Shown here piece after piece: positions 7,849 to 16,809 of a stretch of 64,000 nucleotides of DNA. Within the stretch, counting starts at the first letter, position 1. Each line of letters opens with the position of its first letter. The notes under the pieces were generated by a model. It saw nothing but the letters and a program-made list of their open reading frames with translations, was not told the origin of the DNA and made no database searches. A program made the position numbers and the translations under genes. This DNA comes from Variovorax boronicumulans (GTDB lineage: Bacteria > Pseudomonadota > Gammaproteobacteria > Burkholderiales > Burkholderiaceae_C). The stretch is taken from contig NZ_JAAAFX010000009.1 in NCBI RefSeq assembly GCF_019352895.1, forward strand, positions 1,041,968 to 1,105,967, in the 5' to 3' direction.

Positions 7849-8747
7849 GGCTTCACCGGCTTGCGCCCCCACCAGCTCGCAAGCGCCAGGCCCGCGATGA
7901 TGTCCCAGAAGCCCCAGACGCCGGCCACCACCGCCATGCCGCCCAGGCCGCCGAAGAAGCTGAAGATCAGCACCAGGCCGAGCCCCGCGTTGCGGATGCC
8001 GACCTCGATGGCCACCGCGCGCCGGTCGTAGTCGCCCAGCCCCGAGAGCCGCGCGCAGAGGTAGCCGGTGCCGAAGGCCAGCGCGTCGTGGATCGCCACC
8101 GCCAGCAGCACCAGCCCCACATAGTCGAGGAAGTAGCGCCAGTTGCCCGCGATCGCGCCCACGATGAAGGCGATCAGCGCCAGGAAGCTCAGGAGGCGCG
8201 CCGGCTTTTTGATGCGCGCGGTCAGCCCCGGGAAACGGTGCGCACAGGCCACGCCCAGCACGAAGGGAATGCCGATGATCATCACGATGTGGCCCAGCAT
8301 GTCGAAGGGGTCGAGCGCGATGGTCTCGAGCAGCGCCGAGGCTGTGGGATGCAGCCCGCCCCAGAACGCGAAATTGAGCGGCATCAGCACGATCGACAGC
8401 GCATTCGAGATGGCCGTCATCGACACCGACAGCGCCACGTTGCCGCCCGCGCGGTGCGTGAGGATCTGCGAGATGTTGCCCGGCGGGCAGCAAGCCACCA
8501 GGATCATGCCCAGTGCGATGCTGGGCGCGGGCTGGAGCAGCAGCGTGAGCGCGTAGGTCACGGCCGGCAGCACGACGAACTGCGCGCCGATGCCCACGGC
8601 CATCGCGCCGGGCATGCGCGCCACGCGCTGGAAGTCGGCGATGCGGGTGTCCAGCGCGATGCCGAACATCAGGAAGCCCAGCACCGCGTTGAGCAGCACC
8701 AGCGAGGCGGGGTTGAAGTTCAGGCGGATCTCGTCGACGGGCAGCAT
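7845..8747 (-). CDS. Bile acid:sodium symporter family (BASS) transporter
   Basis: About 300 residues with nine to ten hydrophobic segments and BASS motifs: FLMFGIALDT, then MILVACCPPGNISQILTHRAGGNVALSVSMTAISN (the sodium-site region), and EVGIRNAGLGLVLI in the crossover helix of the second half. Family members are sodium-coupled importers of bile acids, pantoate, pyruvate or other organic anions. I prefer the ATG at 8747 (MLPVDEIRLNFNPASLV) to the upstream start at 8783. It lies 4 bases after the monooxygenase stop. Confidence 0.88.
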   Translation of the reverse strand: MLPVDEIRLNFNPASLVLLNAVLGFLMFGIALDTRIADFQRVARMPGAMAVGIGAQFVVLPAVTYALTLLLQPAPSIALGMILVACCPPGNISQILTHRAGGNVALSVSMTAISNALSIVLMPLNFAFWGGLHPTASALLETIALDPFDMLGHIVMIIGIPFVLGVACAHRFPGLTARIKKPARLLSFLALIAFIVGAIAGNWRYFLDYVGLVLLAVAIHDALAFGTGYLCARLSGLGDYDRRAVAIEVGIRNAGLGLVLIFSFFGGLGGMAVVAGVWGFWDIIAGLALASWWGRKPVKP

Positions 8748-8751
8748 GGCG

Positions 8752-10080
8752 TCACTCCGGCAGGGCGAGCATCGCCGATGCACCGCGCACCGCCGCGCGG
8801 TACGTGTCCTTGTGGACGTAATAGGCCATGCGCTCGAGCTGCAGGTACTTGAAGCCGCCGGACAGGTCGGGCGGCGGCCCCTGCACCGCCGCGCGCAGGG
8901 TGCAGGCCTTGGGCGAATCCGCGGCCCGGGCGCGGAACCAGCGCGCCACCAGTTCGGCCTGCTCGTAGCGCCCCTGCCAGCCGATGCCGCTGGCCTCGAT
9001 CATGCCGAGCACCGCCAGGTTCTCGAAGCGCGGCGAGAAGATGTTGAGGTACAGCCGGGGCGCCATGCCCTGCCAGTCGAGCAGTTCGCGCGCGATGAAG
9101 GGGTAGTGCAGCGCATAGCCCGTGGCCGCGAGGATCAGGTCGTAGTCGTGCGTGCCGCCGTCCTTGAAGTGCACCGTGCGACCGGCCAGCCGCGCGACGT
9201 CGGCGCGCACGCCGATGTCGCCATGACCCACGTGGTGCAGCACCAGCGAGTTCACCACCGGATGCGACTCGTACATCTTGTAGTCGGGCTTGGGAAAGCC
9301 GAAGCGCACCGGATCGCCGGTGAACCACTTGAGCACGGTGGCGTCGACCCGCTGCTTGAGCCAGGCCGGCAGCGGCCGCTTGCCGCCGAGCGTGTCCGCC
9401 GGCTTGCCGAACACGTACTTGGGCACGAAGTAGTAGCCGCGCCGCACCGAGAGGTCGACGCTCCGGGCGTAGTGCACCGCATCGACCGCGATGTCGCAGC
9501 CCGAGTTGCCGGCGCCCACGATCAGCACGCGCTTGCCCTTGAACAGCTCGGGGTGCTTGTAGTCGCTGGTGTGCAGCAATTCGCCGTCGAAGTGGCCCTC
9601 GAACTTCGGCCGCTTGGGCTCGGCCAGCGTGCCGTTGGCGATCACCACGCCCTTGTACTCGGCGGTCTCGACCCGGCCGTCACCCGCGTCCACGCTCACG
9701 CGCCAGCGGGTGTCGGGCGCCTCGCTCACGGGCTCGACGTTGAGCACGCGCGTGTGGAAGCGGAAGTGCTCGCGCAGCTCGAAGCGGTCGGCGAAGTCGC
9801 TGAAGTAGCGCCGCAGTTCGCGGTGGCTCGGGTAGTCGGCCACGCTGTCGGCCATCGGGAACTCGGCGAACTCGGTGGTGCGCTTGCTCGAGATCAGGTG
9901 GGCCGAGTGGTAGACCGTGGAGCGCGGGTTGTCGATGTCCCAGAGGCCGCCGACATCGCTGTGCGCCTCGAAGCCCTGGAAGGGCACGCCGTGTTTCTGC
10001 AGGTTGCGCGCGCCGGCCAGGCCCGAGGGGCCGGCACCGATCAGCGCGATCTGTTCATGGGTGGGTTCGGTGGCGGACAT
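8752..10080 (-). CDS. Flavin-containing monooxygenase (FMO)
   Basis: 442 residues with two Rossmann loops: GAGPSG at 15-20 for FAD and VGAGNSG at about 188-194 for NADPH. Between them lies an FMO-fingerprint-like segment, FEG followed by HTSDYK (about 160-175), and later ILAATGYALHYPF, the ATGY motif. Such enzymes oxygenate soft nucleophiles (N, S) or carry out Baeyer-Villiger reactions. Its ATG overlaps the preceding SDR stop by one base (TGATG), so the genes are translationally coupled. Confidence 0.92.
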   Translation of the reverse strand: MSATEPTHEQIALIGAGPSGLAGARNLQKHGVPFQGFEAHSDVGGLWDIDNPRSTVYHSAHLISSKRTTEFAEFPMADSVADYPSHRELRRYFSDFADRFELREHFRFHTRVLNVEPVSEAPDTRWRVSVDAGDGRVETAEYKGVVIANGTLAEPKRPKFEGHFDGELLHTSDYKHPELFKGKRVLIVGAGNSGCDIAVDAVHYARSVDLSVRRGYYFVPKYVFGKPADTLGGKRPLPAWLKQRVDATVLKWFTGDPVRFGFPKPDYKMYESHPVVNSLVLHHVGHGDIGVRADVARLAGRTVHFKDGGTHDYDLILAATGYALHYPFIARELLDWQGMAPRLYLNIFSPRFENLAVLGMIEASGIGWQGRYEQAELVARWFRARAADSPKACTLRAAVQGPPPDLSGGFKYLQLERMAYYVHKDTYRAAVRGASAMLALPE

Positions 10081-10907
10081 CAGCGCGGTGGTTCCTTCGA
10101 AAGACCCGGGATGGCGGTGGCGCCGGCCTCGCCCACGCGCGGCTTGCGCGGCTGGGCACGCAGCAGGCGGTCGTGCAGGGTGTCAGGCAGCAGGCCCAGC
10201 GCGCGCGAGAGCCAGCCGATGCGGCGCGGCAGCACGATCTGTTCGCGGCCCGCGCGCACGCCGGCCAGCAGCTGCCGCGCGGCCGTGTCGGCCTCGAGCA
10301 GGCCCGGCATCGCGAAGCGGTTGCCGGCCGTGAGCGCGGTGCGGATGTAGCCGGGGCTGACGGTGTGCACCGTGAGGCCGGTGCCGCGCAGTTCGGCGCG
10401 CAGGCTTTCGAGGTAGCGGATCAGGCCGGACTTGCTGGCGCAGTAGGCGCCGTTGCCCGGCATGCCGCGCCAGCCCGCGATGCTGGCCACGCCGACCAGC
10501 GCGCCGCGCGGTTGCGCGCGCATTCGCTTCAGGAAGGGCTGGAAGGTGGTGGCGGCGCCCAGCAGGTTGATCTCGAGCATGCGGCGCAGCACCGCCAGGT
10601 CGTCGGCCTCTGCCGTGTCGTAACCGCCCGCGACGCCCGCATTGGCGATCACCAGGTCGGGCACGCCATGGCGCCCCATCCAGTCGGCGGCCATGGCCTG
10701 CATGGGCTCGCCCTGCGACACGTCGGGTGTGTAGGCCGCACAGCGCGCGGGCGCCAGCGTGGCCAGTGCGGCGAGTCGGTCCGCGTCGAGACCGACCAAC
10801 GCCACCTGGGCGCCGCTCGCGATCAGTTCACGCGCCAGCGCCTGGCCCAGCCCTCCGCAGGCCCCCGTGAGGACAACGTTGCGAAACGGCGGCGAAAGCG
10901 AAGTCAC
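10080..10907 (-). CDS. Short-chain dehydrogenase/reductase
   Basis: 275 residues of classical SDR type: TGACGGLG (14-21), NAG at 89-91, and catalytic S142, Y155 and K159 (YCASK). The start is GTG at 10907. It is the first gene of the operon SDR, FMO, BASS transporter, epimerase. A dehydrogenase ahead of an FMO would suit a pathway in which an alcohol is oxidised to a ketone and then oxygenated (inference). Confidence 0.9.
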   Translation of the reverse strand: MTSLSPPFRNVVLTGACGGLGQALARELIASGAQVALVGLDADRLAALATLAPARCAAYTPDVSQGEPMQAMAADWMGRHGVPDLVIANAGVAGGYDTAEADDLAVLRRMLEINLLGAATTFQPFLKRMRAQPRGALVGVASIAGWRGMPGNGAYCASKSGLIRYLESLRAELRGTGLTVHTVSPGYIRTALTAGNRFAMPGLLEADTAARQLLAGVRAGREQIVLPRRIGWLSRALGLLPDTLHDRLLRAQPRKPRVGEAGATAIPGLSKEPPR

Positions 10908-11091
10908 AGGCGGGCGGCGCGGGCGCCGAGTGGCGAAGACCGAATCACTTTAGCCGCGGCGATGCAGTGCACCCCCTGGCATTTCCCCTTGCTGGCGCGT
11001 TCCGTCGAAACGAGCGGATCGCGCGGCGCCCGCATCGGACCACGGATGCGCGTGCGCGCAAACAACGCGAGCGTGTTTGCTTATGCGCTGT

Positions 11092-11117
11092 GGCGCGCCC
11101 TGCCTGCGGGGCGCGCC
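11092..11117 (-). terminator. Strong hairpin downstream of pmbA
   Basis: The perfect 9-bp stem GGCGCGCCC / GGGCGCGCC with an 8-base loop lies 10 bases after the pmbA stop. No T tract follows on the minus strand, so it is terminator-like or an mRNA 3'-end stabiliser rather than a textbook intrinsic terminator. The rest of the 219-base spacer to the SDR gene shows no ORF. Confidence 0.5.
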
Positions 11118-11126
11118 CGGCCCGAC

Positions 11127-12497
11127 TCAGGAGCCGGCGATCTTCATCCGGTTGATCAGCAGCGAGCCCGTGGTCTTGGCACCGTAGTTGTAGGTGTCGG
11201 CGCCCACGGCCTGGATGCCCATCAGCATGTCCTTGAGGTTGCCGGCGATGGTGATCTCCTGCACCGGGAACGCGATGCGGCCCTTCTCGACCCAGAAGCC
11301 GCTGGCGCCGCGCGAGTAGTCGCCGGTCACGTAGTTCACGCCCTGGCCCATGAGCTCGATCACGAACAGGCCGGTGCCCAGCTTGCGCAGCATCTCGTCG
11401 AGGTCGTCGCCGGCCTTCGTCAGGCGCGAACTCAGCACCAGGTTGTGCGAGCCGCCGGCGTTACCGGTGGTCTTCATGCCCAGCTTGCGCGCCGAGTAGG
11501 TGCTGAGGAAATAGCCCTCGAGCCGGCCGGCGTCGACCACCTTGCGCGCCCGCGTGGTCACGCCTTCGTCGTCGAAGGGGGCGCTGCCCTTGCCGCGCAG
11601 CAGGTGCGGGTCTTCGGACACGTCGATGTGCTTGGGCAGCACCGGCTTGCCCAGCGAGTCGAGCAGGAAGGTGCTCTTGCGGTAGAGCGCGCCGCCGCTG
11701 GTGGCCTGCACCAGTCCGCCCAGCAGGCCGGCCGCGAGCGGCGACTCGAACAGCACCGGGCACTCGATGGTCTTGATCTTGCGCGACTTCAGGCGCGACA
11801 GCGCGCGTTCGGCCGCATAGCGGCCCACCGCCTGCGGGCTGGCCAGTTCGTCGGCCGAGCGCATCGAGCTGTACCAGGCGTCGCGCTGCATGTCGTTGCC
11901 CTTGCCGGCGATCGGGGCGACCGAGATCGAGTGGCGCGAGCTGGCGTAGCCGCCCCGGAAGCCGTGCGTGTGGGCGCTGAAGAAGTGGCTCTGCTGGGCC
12001 GAGACGCCCGCGCCTTCGCTGTTGGTGATGCGCTTGTCGGTCGACAGGGCGGCCGCTTCGCATTCGAGCGCCAGCGTCGCCGCCCGCTCGCTGTCGATGT
12101 CCCAGGGGTGGAACAGGTCGAGGTCGGGCTGTTCGCGCACGATGTCGGCCTCGTCGGGCAGGCCGGCGACCGGGTCTTCGGCGGTGAAGCGCGCGATGTC
12201 GTAGGCCGCCTGCACCGTCTGCTCGATGGCGGCGCCGGAAAAGTCGGAGGTGCTGGCGTTGCCGCGGCGGTTGCCGACGTAGACGGTGATGCCCAGGGAT
12301 TTGTCGCGGTTGCGCTCGACGTTCTCGAGCTCGCCCTTGCGCACCGAGACGCTCAGGCCGCAGCCTTCGGAGGCCTCGGCCCCGGCGTTGGTGGCGCCGA
12401 GCTTCTTGGCATGGGCCAAGGCCGAGTCGACCAGGTCTTCGAAGAAGGAGCGGCTGTAGGCAAAGCCGGACGCGGGGCGCGTGGAGGATGTCGTCAT
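11127..12497 (-). CDS. pmbA: Metalloprotease PmbA (TldE)
   Basis: A 456-residue TldD/PmbA family protein. Typical parts are VSVRKGELENVERNRDKSLGITVYVGNRRGNASTSD near the N terminus and, in the C-terminal half, FDDEGVTTRARKVVDAGRLEGYFLSTYSARKLGMKTTGNAGG and NYVTGDYSRGASGFWVEKG. PmbA is the non-catalytic partner of TldD in a heterodimer that degrades unfolded or leader peptides. tldD is not in the window. It diverges from yjgA across 69 bases, a conserved arrangement in proteobacteria. Confidence 0.95.
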   Translation of the reverse strand: MTTSSTRPASGFAYSRSFFEDLVDSALAHAKKLGATNAGAEASEGCGLSVSVRKGELENVERNRDKSLGITVYVGNRRGNASTSDFSGAAIEQTVQAAYDIARFTAEDPVAGLPDEADIVREQPDLDLFHPWDIDSERAATLALECEAAALSTDKRITNSEGAGVSAQQSHFFSAHTHGFRGGYASSRHSISVAPIAGKGNDMQRDAWYSSMRSADELASPQAVGRYAAERALSRLKSRKIKTIECPVLFESPLAAGLLGGLVQATSGGALYRKSTFLLDSLGKPVLPKHIDVSEDPHLLRGKGSAPFDDEGVTTRARKVVDAGRLEGYFLSTYSARKLGMKTTGNAGGSHNLVLSSRLTKAGDDLDEMLRKLGTGLFVIELMGQGVNYVTGDYSRGASGFWVEKGRIAFPVQEITIAGNLKDMLMGIQAVGADTYNYGAKTTGSLLINRMKIAGS

Positions 12498-12566
12498 GTG
12501 TTGGCTATGATACTTGTCGCCCCCAGTTTTCTTATCGCGCGGTCCTTTGCGGCCCAGGATTCACGC

Positions 12567-13223
12567 ATGTCCCGCAAACCCAAAAAAGGCTATTTCGTCC
12601 GTGGAGAGTTCGTTGCAGAAGGCAGCGAGCTCGATCTCGAGCTCAAACGCGAGCTCAAGGGCACCGACGACGCCAGCAAGACCGACCTCAAGCGTGAAAG
12701 CGCCGAGCTGCAGAAGCTCGGCGAAGACCTGCTCGACCTGCGCGCCGGCCTGTTCGACAAGCTCCCGATCGGCGAAAAGCTGCGCGACGCCGTCATCGAG
12801 GCCCGCCGCATCACCAATTTCGAAGGCAAGCGCCGCCAGATGCAGTTCATCGGCAAGCTGATGCGCCTGCAGGACCCCGGCGTGCTCGACGCCGTGCGCG
12901 CCGCGCTCGACGAGCAGCATCACGGCCCGGCCGAGGAAAGCGCTCTGCTGCACGAGGCCGAGCGCTGGCGCGACCAGCTGATCGCCGACGACGACGCGTT
13001 GGGCGGCTGGATCGAGACCCACCCGGCCACCGACAGCCAGCAGCTGCGCGCCCTGGTGCGCCAGGCCCGCAAGGACCTCAAGGCCGGCAAGCCCGGCGAA
13101 GCGCCGCGCCAGGGCAAGGCCTACCGCGAGGTGTTCCAGCTGGTGCGCGCGCAACTGTCCGCGCACGGCAGCGGCGACCATGCGGCCGAAGCCGCCGAGC
13201 AGTCGAGGGAGCACGACGCGTGA
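12567..13223 (+). CDS. yjgA: Ribosome-associated protein YjgA/DarP (DUF615)
   Basis: 218 residues beginning MSRKPKKGYFVRGEFV. The DUF615 core is visible: LKRESAELQKLGEDLLDL, LPIGEKLRDAVIEARRITNFEGKRRQMQFIGKLMR. The E. coli homologue is a late 50S assembly factor. A much longer frame is open upstream, but it runs antisense through pmbA; the ATG at 12567 gives the family N terminus. Its TGA overlaps the GTG start of mog. Confidence 0.93.
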   Translation: MSRKPKKGYFVRGEFVAEGSELDLELKRELKGTDDASKTDLKRESAELQKLGEDLLDLRAGLFDKLPIGEKLRDAVIEARRITNFEGKRRQMQFIGKLMRLQDPGVLDAVRAALDEQHHGPAEESALLHEAERWRDQLIADDDALGGWIETHPATDSQQLRALVRQARKDLKAGKPGEAPRQGKAYREVFQLVRAQLSAHGSGDHAAEAAEQSREHDA

Positions 13224-13840
13224 GCGAAGCCGCCGGAACGGGCCTCGCCGCCTTCGATCCGGTGCGCATCGGCATCGTCTCGGTGAGCGACCGCGCCTCG
13301 AGCGGCGTCTACGTCGACCAGGGCCTGCCGGCCCTCAAGGACTGGCTCACGCGCGCGCTGCGCAACCCGATCGAATTCGAGGCCCGGCTGATCCCCGACG
13401 AGCAGGCCGGCATCAGCGCCACGCTGATCGAACTGGTCGACGCCGGCTGCTCGCTGGTGCTGACCACCGGCGGCACCGGCCCCGCGCTGCGCGACGTGAC
13501 GCCCGAGGCCACGCTGGCCGTGGCGCACAAGGAAATGCCGGGTTTCGGCGAGCAGATGCGCCAGATCGGCCTGCGCTTCGTGCCGACCGCGATCCTCTCG
13601 CGCCAGGTGGCGGTGGTCCGCGAACGCAGCCTGATCCTCAACCTGCCTGGCCAGCCCAAGGCCATCGCAGAAACACTCGAAGGCCTGAAGAACCCCGACG
13701 GTTCGCAGGCCGTGCCTGGCATCTTCGCGGCCGTGCCCTATTGCATCGACCTGATCGGCGGGCCCTACCTGCAAACCGACGACGCGGTGTGCAAGGCTTT
13801 CCGGCCCAAATCGGCGATCCGTCCCGCGCGCGCGGCCTGA
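13220..13840 (+). CDS. mog: Molybdopterin adenylyltransferase
   Basis: 206 residues with the MoaB/Mog fold: RIGIVSVSDRASSGVYVDQGLPAL, the LVLTTGGTGPALRDVTPEAT nucleotide/pterin-binding block, and PGFGEQMRQIGLRFVPTAILSRQVAVVR. Mog adenylates molybdopterin before molybdate insertion. The start is GTG at 13220, embedded in the yjgA stop (GTGA), and no ATG start fits the family N terminus. Confidence 0.93.
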   Translation: MSEAAGTGLAAFDPVRIGIVSVSDRASSGVYVDQGLPALKDWLTRALRNPIEFEARLIPDEQAGISATLIELVDAGCSLVLTTGGTGPALRDVTPEATLAVAHKEMPGFGEQMRQIGLRFVPTAILSRQVAVVRERSLILNLPGQPKAIAETLEGLKNPDGSQAVPGIFAAVPYCIDLIGGPYLQTDDAVCKAFRPKSAIRPARAA

Positions 13841-13981
13841 GCTGTCTCCAAGGCGCCTGAAAAGGTGTCTTCTCCCCGTACAAATCCCGACGCTGCAGTG
13901 CAGCAGCGTGCGGCATAGTCGTTGCTTGTCTGCACACCGGGATCGCCCGTCCTGCAGTCTTTCAATCACAGGAGACACCGC

Positions 13982-14953
13982 ATGAAGTTGACCCGACTGG
14001 CCGCCGGCCTGGTCCTGGGAATGGGCATGGCCTGCGCCGCGTTCGCACAGACCACGATGAAGATCAGCATCTCGACGGCGCAGAACTCGCACCAGGGCGT
14101 GGCGATCGACACCTTCGCCAAGGAAGTCGCGACCCGCACCAACGGCCGCTACAAGGTCGAGACCTTCTACAACGGCTCGCTCGGCGGCGAGCGCGAGTCG
14201 ATCGAGGCGGTGCAGCTCGGCACGCAGGAACTGGCCTTCTCGTCGACGGGGCCGGTGCCCAACTTCGTGCCCGAGACCAAGATCCTCGACGTGCCCTTCC
14301 TGTTCCGCGACAAGGCGCATGCGCGCGCCGTGCTCGACGGCCCGATCGGCCAGGAGATGCTCGGCAAGTTCGACGCCAAGGGCTTCAAGGCGCTGGCATG
14401 GGCCGAGAACGGCTTCCGCCACATGACCAACAGCAAGCGCGACGTGAAGGCGCCCGAGGACCTCAAGGGCCTGAAGATGCGCACCATGGAGAACCCGGTG
14501 CACATCGCCGCGTACAAGGGCCTGGGCATCATCACCACGCCGATGGCCTTCCCCGAGGTCTTCACCGCGCTGCAGCAAGGCACGGTCGACGGCCAGGAGA
14601 ACCCGCTGCCGGTGATCATGTCGGCCAAGTTCTCGCAGGTACAGAAGCACCTGACGCTGACCGGCCATGTCTACTCGCCCTGCATCTTCGTGATGAACAA
14701 GGCCGCCTTCGACAAGCTCGGTGCCGCCGACAAGACCGCCTTCCTCGAAGCCGCCAAGGTGGCGGTCAAGGCCAACCGCGACCGCGTCGACCAGGACGAC
14801 GCCAACGGCGTGAAGGAACTCCGCGCCCAGGGCATGACCGTGATCGACAACATCGACAAGGCCAAGTTCGTCGCGATGCTGGCGCCGGTCAATGCCGACT
14901 TCGAGAAGCAGTTCGGCAAGGCCAACCTCGACAAGATCCGCAACGTGCAGTAA
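13982..14953 (+). CDS. dctP: TRAP transporter solute-binding protein (DctP family)
   Basis: 323 residues with a signal peptide ending near AFA-Q (residues 20-23). DctP features include GRYKVETFYNGSLGGERESIEAVQLGTQELAFSS, then FLFRDKAHARAVLDGPIG, LKGLKMRTMENPVHIAAYKGLG with the conserved ligand-carboxylate Arg, and TALQQGTVDGQENPL. The likely ligand is an organic acid. GGAGA lies 9 bases before the ATG. It is followed by an intrinsic terminator before the two permease genes. Confidence 0.93.
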   Translation: MKLTRLAAGLVLGMGMACAAFAQTTMKISISTAQNSHQGVAIDTFAKEVATRTNGRYKVETFYNGSLGGERESIEAVQLGTQELAFSSTGPVPNFVPETKILDVPFLFRDKAHARAVLDGPIGQEMLGKFDAKGFKALAWAENGFRHMTNSKRDVKAPEDLKGLKMRTMENPVHIAAYKGLGIITTPMAFPEVFTALQQGTVDGQENPLPVIMSAKFSQVQKHLTLTGHVYSPCIFVMNKAAFDKLGAADKTAFLEAAKVAVKANRDRVDQDDANGVKELRAQGMTVIDNIDKAKFVAMLAPVNADFEKQFGKANLDKIRNVQ

Positions 14954-14989
14954 CGCTCGGGCAACCGTCCCCTGCGGGGATGGTCGGGG

Positions 14990-15019
14990 GCCCGCCGCTC
15001 GATCGGCGGGCTTTTTTTT
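14990..15019 (+). terminator. Intrinsic terminator/attenuator between dctP and dctQ
   Basis: The perfect 8-bp stem GCCCGCCG / CGGCGGGC with a 6-base loop is followed by eight T. Partial read-through would give an excess of the periplasmic binding protein over the membrane subunits. Confidence 0.9.
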
Positions 15020-15040
15020 GGTTTCTCGAACGGCTTTGAG

Positions 15041-15535
15041 ATGAAAGAAAAATTCCTTGGATTGGAGCGCTGGACGACGACAGCGTCGATGGTGCTCGCC
15101 TGCCTGATGCTGGTGGTCGCCTCGGCACTGGGCGTGTTCCAGATCGTCACGCGCTTCGTGCTCGAACAACCCGCCGAATGGAGCGAGATCCTGATTCGGG
15201 TGAGCCTGATCTGGATGGTCTTCCTCGGCATTCCCATGGCCTTCCGCCAGGGTGCGATGGTGAGCGTGGACGTGCTCTACCGCTGGAGCCCGCCGCGCTT
15301 TCGCCGCGTGCTCGACGCGGTCGTGAGCCTCGCGGCCCTGACGCTGATGCTGGTGATCCTCTGGTACGGCTGGGACTACGCGATGCGCGGTCGCGTGCAG
15401 ACCATGGCCGGGCTGGAGAGCCTGTCGATGGTCTGGGCCTACCTCGCGCTGCCGGTCGGCGCCGTCTTTTCCCTGTTCGGCATCGCCGGCAATTTCCTCG
15501 ATCCGAAGCGGCTCGAGCTGGAGACCGCGCAATGA
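15041..15535 (+). CDS. dctQ: TRAP transporter small permease (DctQ family)
   Basis: 164 residues with four hydrophobic segments and the DctQ signature RVSLIWMVFLGIPMAFRQGAMVSVDVLY. It forms the small membrane subunit that pairs with DctM. Its stop overlaps the dctM start (ATGA). It lies about 20 bases after the terminator that follows dctP. Confidence 0.93.
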   Translation: MKEKFLGLERWTTTASMVLACLMLVVASALGVFQIVTRFVLEQPAEWSEILIRVSLIWMVFLGIPMAFRQGAMVSVDVLYRWSPPRFRRVLDAVVSLAALTLMLVILWYGWDYAMRGRVQTMAGLESLSMVWAYLALPVGAVFSLFGIAGNFLDPKRLELETAQ

Positions 15536-16809
15536 CGCCGGTGATGGTTGCAACGATGGTGCTGTGTTTCGCACTGTCGGTCTCGGTGGCGGTGTCCATC
15601 GGCCTGGCTTCGGTGGTGGGCATCCAAGTGTCGGGCGCCAACATGCTGATTTCCGCCAAGGAGATCTTCAGCTCGATCAACAAGTTTCCGCTGGCGGCAA
15701 TTCCGTTCTTCATCCTTGCGGGCAACCTGATGGAAACCGGCGGCATCTCGCGCCGGCTCGTCGAGTTCGCCAAGAGCATCGTGGGCGGCGTGCAGGGCGG
15801 CCTGCCGATGACCTGCGTGCTGACCTGCATGATCTTCGCGGCGGTCTCGGGCTCGTCGGTGGCGACCACCTTCGCGATCGGCGCGATCCTGATCCCGGCG
15901 CTCATCAAGCACGGCTACCCGACCTCGTATGCGGCGGCCCTGCAGGCCACCAGCGCGGAGCTGGGCGTGATCATTCCGCCGTCGATCCCGATGATCCTCT
16001 ACGGCGTGAGCGCCGAGGTCTCGATCGGCGAACTGTTCATCGCGGGCTTCGGCCCCGGCATCCTGATCAGCCTCGCACTGATGCTCTTCGTCTGGATCTA
16101 CTGCAAGTGGAAGGGCTGGGGCAAGAACGACGGCGAAGGCCGCATGCCCTTCGGCCGCGCGCTGTGGCAGGCCGGCTGGGCCCTGCTGATGCCGGTGATC
16201 ATCCTGGGCGGCATCTACGGCGGCATCTTCACGCCGACCGAAGCCTCGGCCGTGGCGGTGTTCTATGCGCTGGTCGTGGGCGTGGTGATCTACCGCGAAA
16301 TCAAGCTCACCGACCTCTACGTGATCCTGCGCAAGTCGGTGCTGTCGTCGGCGGTGATCATGTTCATCATCGCCAACGCGGGGCTGTTCGCCTTCCTGAT
16401 CACGCGCGCCGGCGTGCCCGACGCCATCGGCCACTGGCTGCAGGAAGTGCTCAAGTCGCCGGCCATGTTCCTGCTGGGCGTGAACGCGGCGCTGTTCATC
16501 ATCGGCATGTTCATCGAGACCAGCGCGGCCATCATCGTGCTGGCGCCGATCCTCGCGCCGGTGGCGGTGCACTTCGGCATCGACCCGGTGCACTTCGGGC
16601 TGATCATGGTGGTCAACCTCGCGCTCGGCATGATCACGCCGCCCTTCGGCGTGAACCTGTTCGCGGCCTGCACGGTGGCGCGCATCTCGCTCGACCGCAT
16701 CGTGAGGCACCTGATCCCGTTCGTGCTGGTGATCCTCGCCTGCCTGATGGTGATCACCTACGTGCCCTGGGTCTCGCTGGCCCTGCGCGACCTGGTCTAC
16801 GCCAGGTAG
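15532..16809 (+). CDS. dctM: TRAP transporter large permease (DctM family)
   Basis: 425 residues, about 12 transmembrane segments. DctM marks include KFPLAAIPFFILAGNLMETGGISRRLV, FAAVSGSSVATTFAIGAILIPAL, and LGVIIPPSIPMILYGVSAEVSIGELFIAGFGPG, followed by the second-half counterpart NLALGMITPPFGVNLFAA. The protein is the sodium-coupled translocation subunit. A longer frame exists upstream, but the ATG at 15532 coupled to dctQ is the natural start. Its 3' end overlaps the convergent AraC gene by 13 bases. Confidence 0.95.
   Translation: MTPVMVATMVLCFALSVSVAVSIGLASVVGIQVSGANMLISAKEIFSSINKFPLAAIPFFILAGNLMETGGISRRLVEFAKSIVGGVQGGLPMTCVLTCMIFAAVSGSSVATTFAIGAILIPALIKHGYPTSYAAALQATSAELGVIIPPSIPMILYGVSAEVSIGELFIAGFGPGILISLALMLFVWIYCKWKGWGKNDGEGRMPFGRALWQAGWALLMPVIILGGIYGGIFTPTEASAVAVFYALVVGVVIYREIKLTDLYVILRKSVLSSAVIMFIIANAGLFAFLITRAGVPDAIGHWLQEVLKSPAMFLLGVNAALFIIGMFIETSAAIIVLAPILAPVAVHFGIDPVHFGLIMVVNLALGMITPPFGVNLFAACTVARISLDRIVRHLIPFVLVILACLMVITYVPWVSLALRDLVYAR

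Noticed and set aside
10173..13223. 1016-codon plus-strand frame and other very long frames opposite real genes (for example 13121-15574 and 21356-24355 minus)
   Set aside because: They run antisense to clear genes, have Arg/Ala/His-rich shadow composition and no recognisable motif. Only the 3' part of the first one (12567-13223) is the real yjgA.
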